From: Pseudonocardia kunmingensis
GTDB taxonomy: Bacteria; Actinomycetota; Actinomycetes; Mycobacteriales; Pseudonocardiaceae
Direction of reading: 5' to 3'
NCBI RefSeq assembly: GCF_006716445.1
Contig: NZ_VFPA01000003.1
Span: 992,001-1,056,000, forward strand
Length of the DNA: 64,000 nucleotides
The notes under the pieces are model-generated. The model saw only the letters and a program-made list of their open reading frames with translations. It searched no databases and was not told the origin of the DNA. The translations under genes and the position numbers were made by a program. Positions 42,354-50,968 of the stretch are shown here, in pieces; positions within the stretch are counted from its first letter, which is position 1; each line of letters opens with the position of its first letter.

Positions 42354-42776
42354 ATGCGGCCGCCGTCGACCCTCGCGGGGCTGATCCGGTCGTTCGCTCC
42401 TCGGACCGGCCAGGTTCTCGCCGTCGTCCTGCTCCTTTCGGCGCTATGCGCCCTCGGGGCGAGCGTGCCGAGCGGCTCCGGGCACGACGGACATAACGCG
42501 CACACCTCCTCATCCGCGTCGGTCGGTGCGTCTGACGGCTGGGGCGCTCCGACCGCAAATGGCGAGGGCGAGGGCGAGGGCGGTGGTGAACACTCCTGCG
42601 AGCACGAGCGCTCGTCGGCGGCGCCGCACGTCCCGGTTCCCCCCGCTGTCGCAAAGACGCCCGGCTTCGGGAGCGGGCTGAATCCCGACGCCGACACGTT
42701 CTCCACACTCGTCCGTGCCGACTCCCCGCATCTCCGCGGTCCCCGCCCACACATCCTCTGCGTGCTGCGCACATAG
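42354..42776 (+). CDS. Small anchored protein of LpqS-like plan (copy B)
   Basis: 140 residues from the ATG at 42354 (an upstream reading starts at 42279). Helix TGQVLAVVLLLSALCALGAS, a His-rich patch GSGHDGHNAHTSS, an acidic Gly/Glu repeat (GEGEGEGGGEHSCEHE), and an ending RGPRPHILCVLRT. Shares plan and ending with the proteins at 33136 and 38226. His/Cys patches suggest metal binding at the outer face. Lies between the two secreted peptidase genes. Confidence 0.55.
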   Translation: MRPPSTLAGLIRSFAPRTGQVLAVVLLLSALCALGASVPSGSGHDGHNAHTSSSASVGASDGWGAPTANGEGEGEGGGEHSCEHERSSAAPHVPVPPAVAKTPGFGSGLNPDADTFSTLVRADSPHLRGPRPHILCVLRT

Positions 42777-42882
42777 CGGGAAGACCGCCGGGTTCGAACT
42801 GCACCTGTACGTCCCCAAGACTTGAGCAGCCCGGCGCGCCGACTCCGCATCCGCCAAGCAGCACGTCGTGAGGATGATCAGC

Positions 42883-43134
42883 ATGTCCGGCACCGATGAC
42901 CGCAGTCCTGGCAGCATCGAGCAACTCGCCCTGTCGTGGGGCCTCAGCCCGGAACAAGCGCGGAAGGTCGCGGCGACCGCAGCAGCACTCGCCGCGGGAG
43001 CTCTCCCGCTGGACGAGCACCTTCCCCGGCAACGGGGAACCGCGGCCCGAATCCCGGTGCAGCGTCACTCGTCCGCATCCGGAGACGCCGACGAGGAAGC
43101 GACGGCCGCCGAGCCGCGACAGGTGGGGAACTGA
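42883..43134 (+). CDS. Small hydrophilic hypothetical protein
   Basis: 83 residues from the ATG at 42883, 8 bp after GAGGA (42870-42874); a longer reading starts at GTG 42868. N-terminal part SIEQLALSWGLSPEQARKVAATAAAL is likely helical, the rest disordered and charged. No family recognised. It is followed by a strong terminator at 43198. Confidence 0.5.
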   Translation: MSGTDDRSPGSIEQLALSWGLSPEQARKVAATAAALAAGALPLDEHLPRQRGTAARIPVQRHSSASGDADEEATAAEPRQVGN

Positions 43135-43197
43135 CGATTCATTCTGGCCAGGGAAATGGACAAGAGGACTGCGCCACCGACCGCCGCCGCGGCGGGT

Positions 43198-43240
43198 GGG
43201 GCCGCTGCAGCGAGCGGGGGATTCTCGCTGCAGCGGCCCC
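43198..43240 (+). terminator. Very strong hairpin upstream of blaI
   Basis: Perfect 17-bp stem GGGGCCGCTGCAGCGAG with its complement, 9-nt loop CGGGGGATT. It starts 63 bp after the preceding stop and ends about 70 bp before the BlaI operator, isolating the two units. Possibly bidirectional. Confidence 0.85.
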
Positions 43241-43309
43241 AGTTCGGGACGGCTCTCGCGACGACGCCGTCAAGCATCCGCTTGAGAACCGATGCGCCTC
43301 AACACGATC

Positions 43310-43328
43310 TACGTACGTGCACAGTACT
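43310..43328 (+). promoter_or_regulatory. BlaI-type operator candidate upstream of blaI
   Basis: TAC (43310-43312), 11 bp, then GTA (43324-43326) inside CAGTACT (43322-43328). The same TAC-N11-GTA spacing and the CAGTACT half recur in the ccdA/ccmA gap. Lies about 97 bp before the blaI start, likely covering its promoter. Confidence 0.55.
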
Positions 43329-43424
43329 AGGTCGGAGCGCACTTTGCCCTCCTGGCTGTCGCCGAACTGCAACGTCCGCGATCCCAAGGCTCTACCCTGG
43401 GCGGTCACAGGAGGCGGAGGCGCG

Positions 43425-43796
43425 GTGCGACGTTTGGGTGAGCTCGAAGCGGTCATCATGGACCGGCTGTGGGCGATCGACGACAGCGCGACCGTGCGCG
43501 ACGTGTTCGAGCAGCTCCAGCAGGAGCGACACATCGCTTACACGACCGTCATGAGCACGATGGACAACCTGTACCGGAAGGGCTTCCTCGATCGCGAGCG
43601 GGACGGCCGCGCCTACCGGTATCGGACGCTGAACAGTCGAGCGGCATACCGGGCGGAGCTGATGCAGCAGGCGCTCGGCACCGAGACCGATCACGAAGCC
43701 GTTCTCACACACTTCGTCGGTCAGCTCTCGGAGGACGAGCGGCAGCGGCTTCAGGCGGTGCTGCAGCGCACCGCGGACGGCCGGCGAGAACTGTGA
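43425..43796 (+). CDS. BlaI/MecI/CopY-family winged-helix repressor
   Basis: 123 residues from the GTG at 43425 with GGAGGCGGAG ahead; a longer frame has no such site. Winged helix VRRLGELEAVIMDRLW and TVMSTMDNLYRKGFLDRE match BlaI repressors. It has no C-terminal Cys-x-Cys hook as in CopY, so signalling is probably by cleavage. The GTGA overlap with the M56 protease gene is the classic blaI-blaR1 layout. Confidence 0.9.
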   Translation: MRRLGELEAVIMDRLWAIDDSATVRDVFEQLQQERHIAYTTVMSTMDNLYRKGFLDRERDGRAYRYRTLNSRAAYRAELMQQALGTETDHEAVLTHFVGQLSEDERQRLQAVLQRTADGRREL

Positions 43797-44755
43797 CGCT
43801 CGCGATCCTGCTGGTGCTCTACAGCCTGACCGTCGCCGTACTCGCACCCCCAGTGCTCGACCGGATCACCCGCGAGGGGACCGCTCCCCGCCTGGCCATC
43901 ACCGCGTGGGCCGGCGCAACCGGCGGTGTGCTACTCGCCTGGGTACTGGCCGCAGCCCTCATCGGTCGCTCGGTCCTGCTCACCGACCGCGACATGCACG
44001 ACGTGCTGATCGACTGCTTCGACACGATCGGACGCATGGCAATGGGCAGCCACGGCGCGGTGCTCCAGATGGCTCTCCTCGTGCTGGCGACACTGTCCGT
44101 CGCGGCGGTCGCCGTGCTGATCGGTCGCCTCGCGGTGGCGTTGGGCCGGGCCAGGATGCGTACGCACCAGCATTGTCGCACCGCACGACTGGTGGCCGAC
44201 CGCGGCAGCGGACCCGAGGGTTCGGTGGTATTGGACACCGCCGAGCGGACCGTCTACTGCGTCGCGGGGCGCCCGCCGACGATCGTCATCACCCGAGGAG
44301 CGCTGGAAGCGCTCGACGACGCCCAGCTCGCCGCGGTGCTCGCGCATGAGCGCGCACACCTGTCCGGCCGACACCACCTATTGATCGCGTCAAGCCGCGC
44401 TGTCGCCACAGTGCTACCCCACCTGCGGGTGTTCCCGGCCGGCGCGGCGGCAATCGGACGGCTCATCGAGATGCGAGCAGACGATGTGGCCGTACGCCGC
44501 CACCCGGGCTCCACCCTCGTCTCGGCGCTGCTGACCCTGTCGGGCGTCGAGCCGGTTCCCGGTGCCGCCCTCGGTGCGAGCAGCGTCGGGCTCATCGATC
44601 GGGTGGAGCGACTCCTGGCCCCACCCGATCCCCGCCTGGCCACCCCAGTCCGGTTCGCCCTCATGGCCTCGGCGCTCGTGTTGCTGGTCGGTCCTGTCGC
44701 GGTGGCGGGGCTGGTGACCCTCCTGCCGCACCTCTGCCCGTTCCCCCTCTTCTGA
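43793..44755 (+). CDS. M56-family membrane metalloprotease (BlaR1-like without sensor)
   Basis: 320 residues from GTG 43793. Membrane helices at both ends and a cytoplasmic metalloprotease core AAVLAHERAHLSG (H185-E186-x-x-H189) with RLIEMRADDVAVRR supplying the third ligand. Unlike BlaR1 or MecR1 there is no beta-lactam-binding domain, so the signal is sensed by the membrane part. In other systems this protease cuts the BlaI repressor and frees the operator. Confidence 0.88.
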   Translation: MTLAILLVLYSLTVAVLAPPVLDRITREGTAPRLAITAWAGATGGVLLAWVLAAALIGRSVLLTDRDMHDVLIDCFDTIGRMAMGSHGAVLQMALLVLATLSVAAVAVLIGRLAVALGRARMRTHQHCRTARLVADRGSGPEGSVVLDTAERTVYCVAGRPPTIVITRGALEALDDAQLAAVLAHERAHLSGRHHLLIASSRAVATVLPHLRVFPAGAAAIGRLIEMRADDVAVRRHPGSTLVSALLTLSGVEPVPGAALGASSVGLIDRVERLLAPPDPRLATPVRFALMASALVLLVGPVAVAGLVTLLPHLCPFPLF

Positions 44756-44756
44756 T

Positions 44757-44793
44757 CGATGCTCCCGCGTCGAAGCCGGCACGATGAGCATCG
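44757..44793 (+). terminator. Weak hairpin after the M56 gene
   Basis: 8-bp stem CGATGCTC/GAGCATCG enclosing 21 bp, starting just past the M56 stop codon. Marginal. Confidence 0.35.
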
Positions 44794-44942
44794 CCACCTA
44801 CCCGCACGGACAACCCGATCACCCGGTACCGGAGAACGCACCCTAGGTCGTATGGGAGGACGTGCAGGCTGACGCCGATCGGCGCTACCGTCGGCGGAAG
44901 CGTCGCTCGCGCCCAGCCGCATGACCGGGGAGGAGGTACCGG

Positions 44943-45500
44943 ATGACCTGCGATCCTGGTGCCTACTCGTTCCGCGGGGCCGCCACCTTCGGTGCGTGCG
45001 TCACCTTCGTGGTCGCGGTGGTCTCCGACGTCGCCGCAGGCGGACGCCCACTGCACACGATGACGCTTGGTCTCGTCGCGCTGGCGGTCGCGGGGCTTCG
45101 GCTGCTGCTGGCCGGCCGGCACGGCGGCCTGTTCGCCACGATCCGCGGTGCCGTCGTCGCCCAGCCCGCGCTGCACGCCGCAACGAAGCTCCTACCGGTT
45201 CCACCGGACCCCGACGTGAGCCTGGTCGGTCACGTCACCGCGGAGTCGTCGACGACTGCGCTGCACGTCCTGGTCGCCGCAGTGATCGTCGCGGCGGTAG
45301 CCGGAGCCGAGCGGTTGTTCCTCGCGGTCGCCACATCGCATCCGTTCACGCGCTGGCTGCGCCTCATGTGGTCGGGCGCCCGCCCGCAACCGCCTGCTCC
45401 GTTTGCGGAGCCGCACCCTGCACCGCCGACCCGGCGGCCGCACCTGACGCCTGCTCCTCGGCGGGGTCCTCCGGTGGAGCCGCGAGCCAGCCTCGTCTAA
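44943..45500 (+). CDS. Four-helix membrane protein of unknown function
   Basis: 185 residues; ATG after a strong GGGGAGGAGG. Four helices (about 13-30, 40-58, 64-80 and 108-130), a His-containing periplasmic loop (LVGHVTAESSTTALHVL) and a Pro-rich hydrophilic tail. I do not recognise the family. Lies between the M56 protease and GNAT genes. Confidence 0.6.
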   Translation: MTCDPGAYSFRGAATFGACVTFVVAVVSDVAAGGRPLHTMTLGLVALAVAGLRLLLAGRHGGLFATIRGAVVAQPALHAATKLLPVPPDPDVSLVGHVTAESSTTALHVLVAAVIVAAVAGAERLFLAVATSHPFTRWLRLMWSGARPQPPAPFAEPHPAPPTRRPHLTPAPRRGPPVEPRASLV

Positions 45501-45646
45501 TCCGACATACAGACGCAGGCCATGGCTGCCCGCCATCGAGCATGTCGGCCAACGCCCACTCGGGGCTGGCTGGGTCGCTCCAGCAGCCTGCCGTCGTCTC
45601 ATCCGTCGTCCAGTCGCGCGTTCCCGGGCCCCCTCCGGAGGCATCG

Positions 45647-46438
45647 ATGTCCTCACCTCACGCACCCGTACCTGACCATCCAGCTGGAGGTCACGCGACC
45701 GTCCCGGTCCCTTCCGATACCGGCTCAGCGACCGGGCACGCTCAACCCCCACCGATCCCGACGCCCCCGAATCCGCCGCGGTACATCATCCGCGACTCGC
45801 GGGTCGGCGACCTCCCGGTCACCGCCCGCCTCCACATCGGCGAGCTGCAGATGGGCCTGTTCCCCCGATTGGGCCCGTGGTTCGTCGGACGCTGGCATCG
45901 CGCGTATCAGGAGAGCGCGGATGCCGTAGCGCTGTCGGCAGTCCGGCGCGACGGAGACGGCGGCGAAGAGGTTGTCGGCTTCCTGATCGGCGCCACCGAT
46001 CGAGCGGCGTTCCTGCGGGAGCTGGTCACCCGGCACCGCAACGCTCTGCTCGTCCGCGGCGCACTCGCACTGGCGCTGCGGCCAGGCGTGCTCGCCCGGT
46101 TCGCGCGGACGAGGATCCGCCCCTATTTGCGCCGGCTCCGGAACGCAGAGAGGAGCTCGACTCAGGAACAGGGCGCCCGAATCGCCGATCTGGCCGCGAT
46201 CGTGATCGTGCCGCCCCTGCGCGGTTCCGGCGCCGGCAGCGCTCTCGTGGCGGAGTTCCTCCGCCGATGTGCGGCTGCGGGTGCGTCGGCCGCCGAGCTC
46301 GTGACCGCGTCCGGATCCTCTGGTGCCGCAGGCTTCTACGCCCGCACCGGCTGGATGGACATGGGAGGACTCGTCACCCGCGACGGCGTTCAGGTCCAGC
46401 GGTTCCGCCGCCTGACAGCCGAGACGGCTGAAGACTGA
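45647..46438 (+). CDS. GNAT-family N-acetyltransferase
   Basis: 263 residues from ATG 45647 (CCGGAGG ahead). A disordered Pro-rich start, then a GNAT fold from about residue 50: YIIRDSRVGDLPVTARLHI, core LAAIVIVPPLRGSGAGSALVAEFLRRC (acetyl-CoA motif Q/RxxGxG/A variant) and SSGAAGFYARTGW. Acceptor unknown. Stop overlaps the following gene start (TGATG), so it is co-translated with the secreted M15-like protein. Confidence 0.85.
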   Translation: MSSPHAPVPDHPAGGHATVPVPSDTGSATGHAQPPPIPTPPNPPRYIIRDSRVGDLPVTARLHIGELQMGLFPRLGPWFVGRWHRAYQESADAVALSAVRRDGDGGEEVVGFLIGATDRAAFLRELVTRHRNALLVRGALALALRPGVLARFARTRIRPYLRRLRNAERSSTQEQGARIADLAAIVIVPPLRGSGAGSALVAEFLRRCAAAGASAAELVTASGSSGAAGFYARTGWMDMGGLVTRDGVQVQRFRRLTAETAED

Positions 46439-47514
46439 TGCGCACTGTCCTCAGGTTGGCGGTCGCCATAGCCGCCGTTGCCACGGGCTTCGCCGCGCTG
46501 GTCGTCGCGCTGGTCGCCGCGCCGGCGGCCTCGGGCTCGCCCCCCGGACACGGTTCCCTCCGGCCCGAATCGGCGGCGGCTTCAGCCGGCTCAGCCGCGC
46601 CATCGAGCCGTGAGCCGGTGCCGATGGGCCCCGCCCGTTCGGCCCTGACCCCATCGAGCAGCAGCTTCACACCTGGCCGGTACGACGTCCAAGCCCAGGC
46701 CAAGCAGGCCGCCGCGGACTTCGTCGAGCGGGTCGGAACCTGGCGATCCTCCGAGCCGGACGCCCCGTCCGCCCGGCTGACGGCCGCCGGATACCCGGCC
46801 GAGCTGATGGCGACGGCCGCGCCGCTGCTGGACTCCGCGGCGCACGAGGCCACGACCACCCTCATCTACCCCCAGTACGGCGGCCTCACCGACCGCGCCG
46901 CCAGCGTCATGGTGCTCGCCCGCCAGGAACTGCACATCGACAGCCGTGACCGCGTCCGGGACGTGCTGCTCGACGTGCGGATGGCGCGGACGGCCGACGG
47001 GACATGGCAGGTGACTCCGACCATCGATCCGGCCCGCCCGCAGATCGCGGCGCCACGTGCCGGAGGCCCGAGCCCGCTGGGTCGCACGATCCTGGAGGAC
47101 CCTGCCGTCCTCATACCCGAGCCGGGTCGTGCCGACATCACCGACCGTCGTGCGAACGACCCGATCCTCGCAGTTCTCGCCCGGCTCGCCGACACCTACA
47201 CGCTGGACGTGCAGGTGATCGTCTCCGGCCACCCCGGCACCGTCTTTCCGAGCACACACCTGTCCAACCACGCAGTCGGCCGGGCCGTCGATGTTCGGGC
47301 GGTCGACGGCCGGCCGGTCAGCAGCATCCCGCGGGATGATCCGCTGCTTTCCGAGTTCATGATTGCGGCGGGACGCGCCGGGGCGACCGAGGTAGGCGGT
47401 CCGATCGTGCCCAGCGGGCGGGGCTACTTCAGCGACGACGTCCACCAGGACCACTTCCACCTGGGGATCACCCCGACCGAGCAGCCGGCCGTACCGCCAG
47501 GTCGCTCGGGATGA
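46438..47514 (+). CDS. Secreted M15-like zinc peptidase-like protein
   Basis: 358 residues. Signal peptide with cleavage near the APAASGS segment, a Ser/Pro linker, a middle domain (FVERVGTWRSSEPDAPSARL), and a C-terminal Zn-site pair: HLSNHAVGRAVDVRAV (S-x-H-x-x-G-x-A-x-D, about residue 277) and VHQDHFHLGI (H-x-H). Similar to D-Ala-D-Ala carboxypeptidase-like M15 domains. Second of two such proteins flanking the BlaI/M56 pair. Confidence 0.8.
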   Translation: MRTVLRLAVAIAAVATGFAALVVALVAAPAASGSPPGHGSLRPESAAASAGSAAPSSREPVPMGPARSALTPSSSSFTPGRYDVQAQAKQAAADFVERVGTWRSSEPDAPSARLTAAGYPAELMATAAPLLDSAAHEATTTLIYPQYGGLTDRAASVMVLARQELHIDSRDRVRDVLLDVRMARTADGTWQVTPTIDPARPQIAAPRAGGPSPLGRTILEDPAVLIPEPGRADITDRRANDPILAVLARLADTYTLDVQVIVSGHPGTVFPSTHLSNHAVGRAVDVRAVDGRPVSSIPRDDPLLSEFMIAAGRAGATEVGGPIVPSGRGYFSDDVHQDHFHLGITPTEQPAVPPGRSG

Positions 47515-47657
47515 GCACGACCCAAGCCCTGCTCGTGTTCCTCGGGATGCCGCTCGCGCTCGTCGGGTCGATCACTGGCGACACCATCAACGCGCGTCCT
47601 CGCACATGGCTGCGGACGCCGGCGGCAGCCGTCGTCACCACCGTCTCCGTCCGACAC
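47511..47657 (+). pseudogene. Possible remnant of a small membrane protein
   Basis: ATG overlapping the previous stop (ATGA) starts STTQALLVFLGMPLALVGS, a single helix like those of small actinobacterial respiratory-chain accessory proteins. The reading then runs into low-complexity sequence that overlaps the opposite-strand gene beyond 47657, so it is probably decayed or a chance extension. Low confidence. Confidence 0.3.
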
Positions 47658-48677
47658 TCACCCCGCAGCCGGGAGTACCAGCCGGGTGAGGATCGCACGG
47701 TGGTCGGTGCCGGGCACGTCCCGCACGGCGGCGGACACGACACCGATCCCCTCGGTCACGAACACGTGATCGATCTGCGCTCCGAGCCAGCGGGGCACCC
47801 ATGCCGGCCACGTGGCGACGAGCCCCTGCCCACGTGCCGCGGTGGCGTCATCGCAGCCCGCGATCACCGAACGCAGCAAGGAGTGATCGAGCGTGGCGTT
47901 GAAGTCGCCGGTGACAACGGCGGGAGTCGAACCCGAGCACCAGCGCTTGACCTGTTCGAGGTCCCGGGTCCACTCGGGGAGCTCGTGCGGTTCCGTGGGG
48001 GCCATCGAGTGGAACCCGACGAAGCGCAGGGCGCCGAGTCCACCACCGCTGACCTCGATCATCGGGAACGGCGTCGTCGTGTCGACCCGGGTCCCGACCG
48101 CGCCGAGCCGGCCGGTGACGGCCACGGTGATGCCCCACACATCGGCGCGTTCGGGCCCGGTCGTGCTGGTGAGGCGGTATCCGAGTGGCTCGACCAGTGG
48201 TGCGAGACGCGAGTGGTAGGCGGCGCCCGCCTCGACCAGCGACACGAGATCGGGACGCTCCGACCGGATCACCGCGGCCACCGCGGCCACATCCGCGTCG
48301 CCCTCATAGGTGTTGAGCGTCAGCACGGTCAGGGGCCGGCCCGCCGCCGCAGGGGACGGGTCCGCGACGGCGCGAGGCAGCACCATCCAGCCGGCGACCA
48401 GCACGATCGCGAGCAGGCCCGCGGCGAACGGCCGCGCGTACCGTCGCCGCACCGCCGCGGCCAGGAGCACGACGGCCAGGGCCGCCGCCACCGCGAGGAT
48501 CTGTGGGCGGAACGCCACGAGCTGCACGAACGGGACGACACCGCCAAGACCGAACAACAGGTCGGGCAACATCACCGCTGCGAGGACGACGAGCGCGCCT
48601 GCGGCGGCAACTATGCGAGCCCGGGACCTCCGCGGCGCAGTGGAACCGCCGGCGACCGTGCGGGACGACGCGTTCAC
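47658..48677 (-). CDS. Membrane-anchored endonuclease/exonuclease/phosphatase-family protein
   Basis: 339 residues; GTG start overlaps the upstream stop (GTGA). Three N-terminal helices, then an EEP domain with LTVLTLNTYEGDAD, VVTGDFNATLDH, QIDHVFV and GTDHRAI, covering the metal and catalytic His/Asp set. Active site on the outer face. Could be a phosphodiesterase or nuclease. Coupled to the DUF2231 gene. Confidence 0.85.
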   Translation of the reverse strand: MNASSRTVAGGSTAPRRSRARIVAAAGALVVLAAVMLPDLLFGLGGVVPFVQLVAFRPQILAVAAALAVVLLAAAVRRRYARPFAAGLLAIVLVAGWMVLPRAVADPSPAAAGRPLTVLTLNTYEGDADVAAVAAVIRSERPDLVSLVEAGAAYHSRLAPLVEPLGYRLTSTTGPERADVWGITVAVTGRLGAVGTRVDTTTPFPMIEVSGGGLGALRFVGFHSMAPTEPHELPEWTRDLEQVKRWCSGSTPAVVTGDFNATLDHSLLRSVIAGCDDATAARGQGLVATWPAWVPRWLGAQIDHVFVTEGIGVVSAAVRDVPGTDHRAILTRLVLPAAG

Positions 48678-49216
48678 GAGTCCGAATCTGCCCGACGGTT
48701 GCTGTCCCTACGCTGAGAACCTTCCCCGGATTCCATCCCCGCCGCCTCAAGACGCCGCCCACCCCCACCGATCGGCCGGCTGCGCCGCACCGCTCTCCCC
48801 GTCCAGCCGGTTATGCCTACGAGCAGCACGCCGGTCGCAGAGATCGCCAATGTCGAGGGCACCGCAGGCCCACCCAGCTGGACCGCCAGCCTCAGGATCA
48901 GCCCGAAGGCGTAGAGCACGAGCAAGGTCATGACCAGGCCCATGTGCGCGAGCATCCGGCGCTGGGCCGCGGTGCCGTCGGGGATCGGGCCTGCCGCGAC
49001 CATCCCGGCGATCCCGGCGACGACCGCGGCGACCAGACCGGCGCCGGTCAGCCAGGTCCCGACGCGGACCAGGAAGGCCGGGTCGCCGCTGAACAGCGAC
49101 GCGACGTCGAAAGCCAGGCCGGACGACCAGCACCCGATGGGCGCGAGGACCAGGACCGAATGCAAGCTGCGCCCGGACGGAGGCGAGACGCGCGCTGTGG
49201 ATGACGGATCGGACAT
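48674..49216 (-). CDS. DUF2231-type four-helix membrane protein
   Basis: 180 residues from the ATG at 49216 (a longer reading starts at 49303). Four helices with the start LHSVLVLAPIGCWSSGLAFD typical of DUF2231 proteins (H-P/A-...-L...G...FD), often seen near cytochrome/heme membrane genes. Coupled to the following phosphatase-like gene. Confidence 0.75.
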   Translation of the reverse strand: MSDPSSTARVSPPSGRSLHSVLVLAPIGCWSSGLAFDVASLFSGDPAFLVRVGTWLTGAGLVAAVVAGIAGMVAAGPIPDGTAAQRRMLAHMGLVMTLLVLYAFGLILRLAVQLGGPAVPSTLAISATGVLLVGITGWTGRAVRRSRPIGGGGRRLEAAGMESGEGSQRRDSNRRADSDS

Positions 49217-49361
49217 GACTGCGGTGCTCCTGCCGGTGGTGTCCGGAGTGTCGCACCCCGGCGGATCGTCACGGGCTGGTGGCCGAGGCACCCTCGTCCG
49301 CATCGCGATGATCCTTCGCGCGAAGGAGGCGGGCCTGGGACTGGATCGCCGAACGCATCCG

Positions 49362-50096
49362 TCAGATCGGCGGCCACCCCAGCCGGGCGTAGAACGCGAG
49401 CAGCCCGCTCATCAGCACGGTCCAGCCTCCGGTCATCATCAGCACCCCGGTGGCGACCAACGCCACTCCCCCGGCGATCTCGAGCCGCCGGGCGTTGCGC
49501 CGCAACCAGCCGAGGCGATCCTGTCCGCGGGCCACGGCGCGGGCCAGAACCAGGAACGGTGCCCCGAGGCCGAGGGCGTAGGCCAGTAGCAGCAGGGCAC
49601 CGCGCCCAACGTTCGCCGCACTCGCCGCGGTGGTGAGGATGGAGGCCAGCACCGGGCCCACGCACGGCGTCCAGCCGAACGCGAACGCGACCCCGAGGGG
49701 GAACGCACTGCCCGGGCCTGCCCCGATGCGGGAGAGGTCGACACGTACCTGCCGCTGCAGCACGGGGATCCGGAGCAGCCCGATCAGGGTCAGGCCCAGC
49801 GCGATCACGACGGCGCCGCCGACGAGGTTGATGACGTCGATGTGCCGGCGCAGCAGCAGGCCCACGGCCGACGCAGTGGCGCCCAGTGCGGTGAAGACGA
49901 CCGCGAACCCGGCGACGAACAGCCCGGACCCGAGCGCCACCTGACGCCGCGCGGCCACAGCGCCGCCTGCACGGCGTGCGTCGCCCAGGCCGGAGACGTA
50001 GCACACGTAACCGGGGAGCAGCGGCAGCACGCACGGAGAGCTGAACGACACCGCACCCGCCACGACGGCGAGCGACATCAGGGCGAACAGCTCCAC
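49362..50096 (-). CDS. ccdA: Thiol-disulfide transporter CcdA
   Basis: 244 residues, GTG start. Six helices; the two redox cysteines of CcdA are C22 (FSSPCVLPLLPGY) and C145 (FGWTPCVGPVL), both in the conserved PC motifs. Moves reducing power across the membrane to the thioredoxins that keep apocytochrome c and CcmH reduced. Divergent from ccmA with a shared AGTAC-repeat operator; a CCTTCGCGCGAAGG palindrome (49313-49326) follows its stop. Confidence 0.92.
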   Translation of the reverse strand: MELFALMSLAVVAGAVSFSSPCVLPLLPGYVCYVSGLGDARRAGGAVAARRQVALGSGLFVAGFAVVFTALGATASAVGLLLRRHIDVINLVGGAVVIALGLTLIGLLRIPVLQRQVRVDLSRIGAGPGSAFPLGVAFAFGWTPCVGPVLASILTTAASAANVGRGALLLLAYALGLGAPFLVLARAVARGQDRLGWLRRNARRLEIAGGVALVATGVLMMTGGWTVLMSGLLAFYARLGWPPI

Positions 50097-50163
50097 GACC
50101 CGCCCTTCCGGCGTTCGGTGTCGATGGGACCCCGCGTGCGGACCGGGATCTTCTACAGCGCAT

Positions 50164-50198
50164 AGTACTGAGCTAGACAGTACTTAGATACGCAGTAC
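50164..50198. promoter_or_regulatory. Triple AGTAC operator between ccdA and ccmA
   Basis: AGTAC occurs at 50164, 50179 and 50194, each exactly 15 bp apart. The first two form the inverted repeat AGTACTG-N7-CAGTACT (50164-50184). The TAC-to-GTA spacing of 11 bp matches the site upstream of blaI (43310-43328). Placed to control both divergent promoters, 67 bp from ccdA and about 35 bp from ccmA. Confidence 0.65.
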
Positions 50199-50233
50199 GA
50201 GCGAGTGGCCGCGACCGAAGAGCGGGGAACGAC

Positions 50234-50968
50234 ATGCCGCAGAGTGGGGTGCCCACCCGTCGGGCCGCGGACCTCGACAGCGCCGTCGGCGAATCCAGCG
50301 CGTGCCTTGTCCGCCTGGACCGGGTCGCGGTGACTCTGGGCCGCACGCCGGTGCTACGCGATCTCGACCTGCGGGTCGGTGCCGGCGAGGCGCTCGGGGT
50401 GCTGGGGGCGAACGGGTCGGGGAAGACCACCCTTCTGCACCTGCTGGCCACGCTGGTCACACCGGCGGCGGGGCGCGGCGAGGTACTGGGCCGGGAGCTC
50501 GGAAGCCCTGATGCCGGGGAGACACGGCCCGCGATCGGCTTGGTCGGTCACCTGCCCGCGCTGTACCCGCAGCTCTCGTTGGCCGAGAACCTCCGGTTCG
50601 TCGCCCGGCTCACCGGGCGCGAGAACCGCGCGGCCGACCGGGCGCTGAATGCCGTCGGGCTCGGGGGCGCCGCCCACCGGCGGGCAGAGCGCTGCTCACA
50701 GGGCATGCAGCGGCGGGCGGAACTGGCGCGGGTGCTGCTGACACAACCGTCCCTGCTGCTGCTCGACGAGATCCACGCAGGCCTGGACCGCGACGCCGTC
50801 GGTCTGGTGGACCACGTCGTGGCGGGGGTCCGCGGCCGCGGCGGCGCGTGCGTGCTCGTCTCCCACGAACCCGACCGGCTGACCCGCGTCGTCGACGGCA
50901 TGGTGCGGATCAGCGACGGACGCGCGGAGCCCGTGGCCGGAGCGAACCAGAGGGGCGCGCCGTCGTGA
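50234..50968 (+). CDS. ccmA: Heme-export ABC ATPase CcmA
   Basis: 244 residues. Walker A GANGSGKTTLLHL, signature CSQGMQRRAELARVLL, Walker B LLLLDEIHAGLD (Glu present), switch SHEPD. A small ATPase typical of System I cytochrome c maturation, preceding ccmB with a GTGA overlap. Extra N-terminal residues (1-22) before the first strand are unusual. Confidence 0.88.
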   Translation: MPQSGVPTRRAADLDSAVGESSACLVRLDRVAVTLGRTPVLRDLDLRVGAGEALGVLGANGSGKTTLLHLLATLVTPAAGRGEVLGRELGSPDAGETRPAIGLVGHLPALYPQLSLAENLRFVARLTGRENRAADRALNAVGLGGAAHRRAERCSQGMQRRAELARVLLTQPSLLLLDEIHAGLDRDAVGLVDHVVAGVRGRGGACVLVSHEPDRLTRVVDGMVRISDGRAEPVAGANQRGAPS

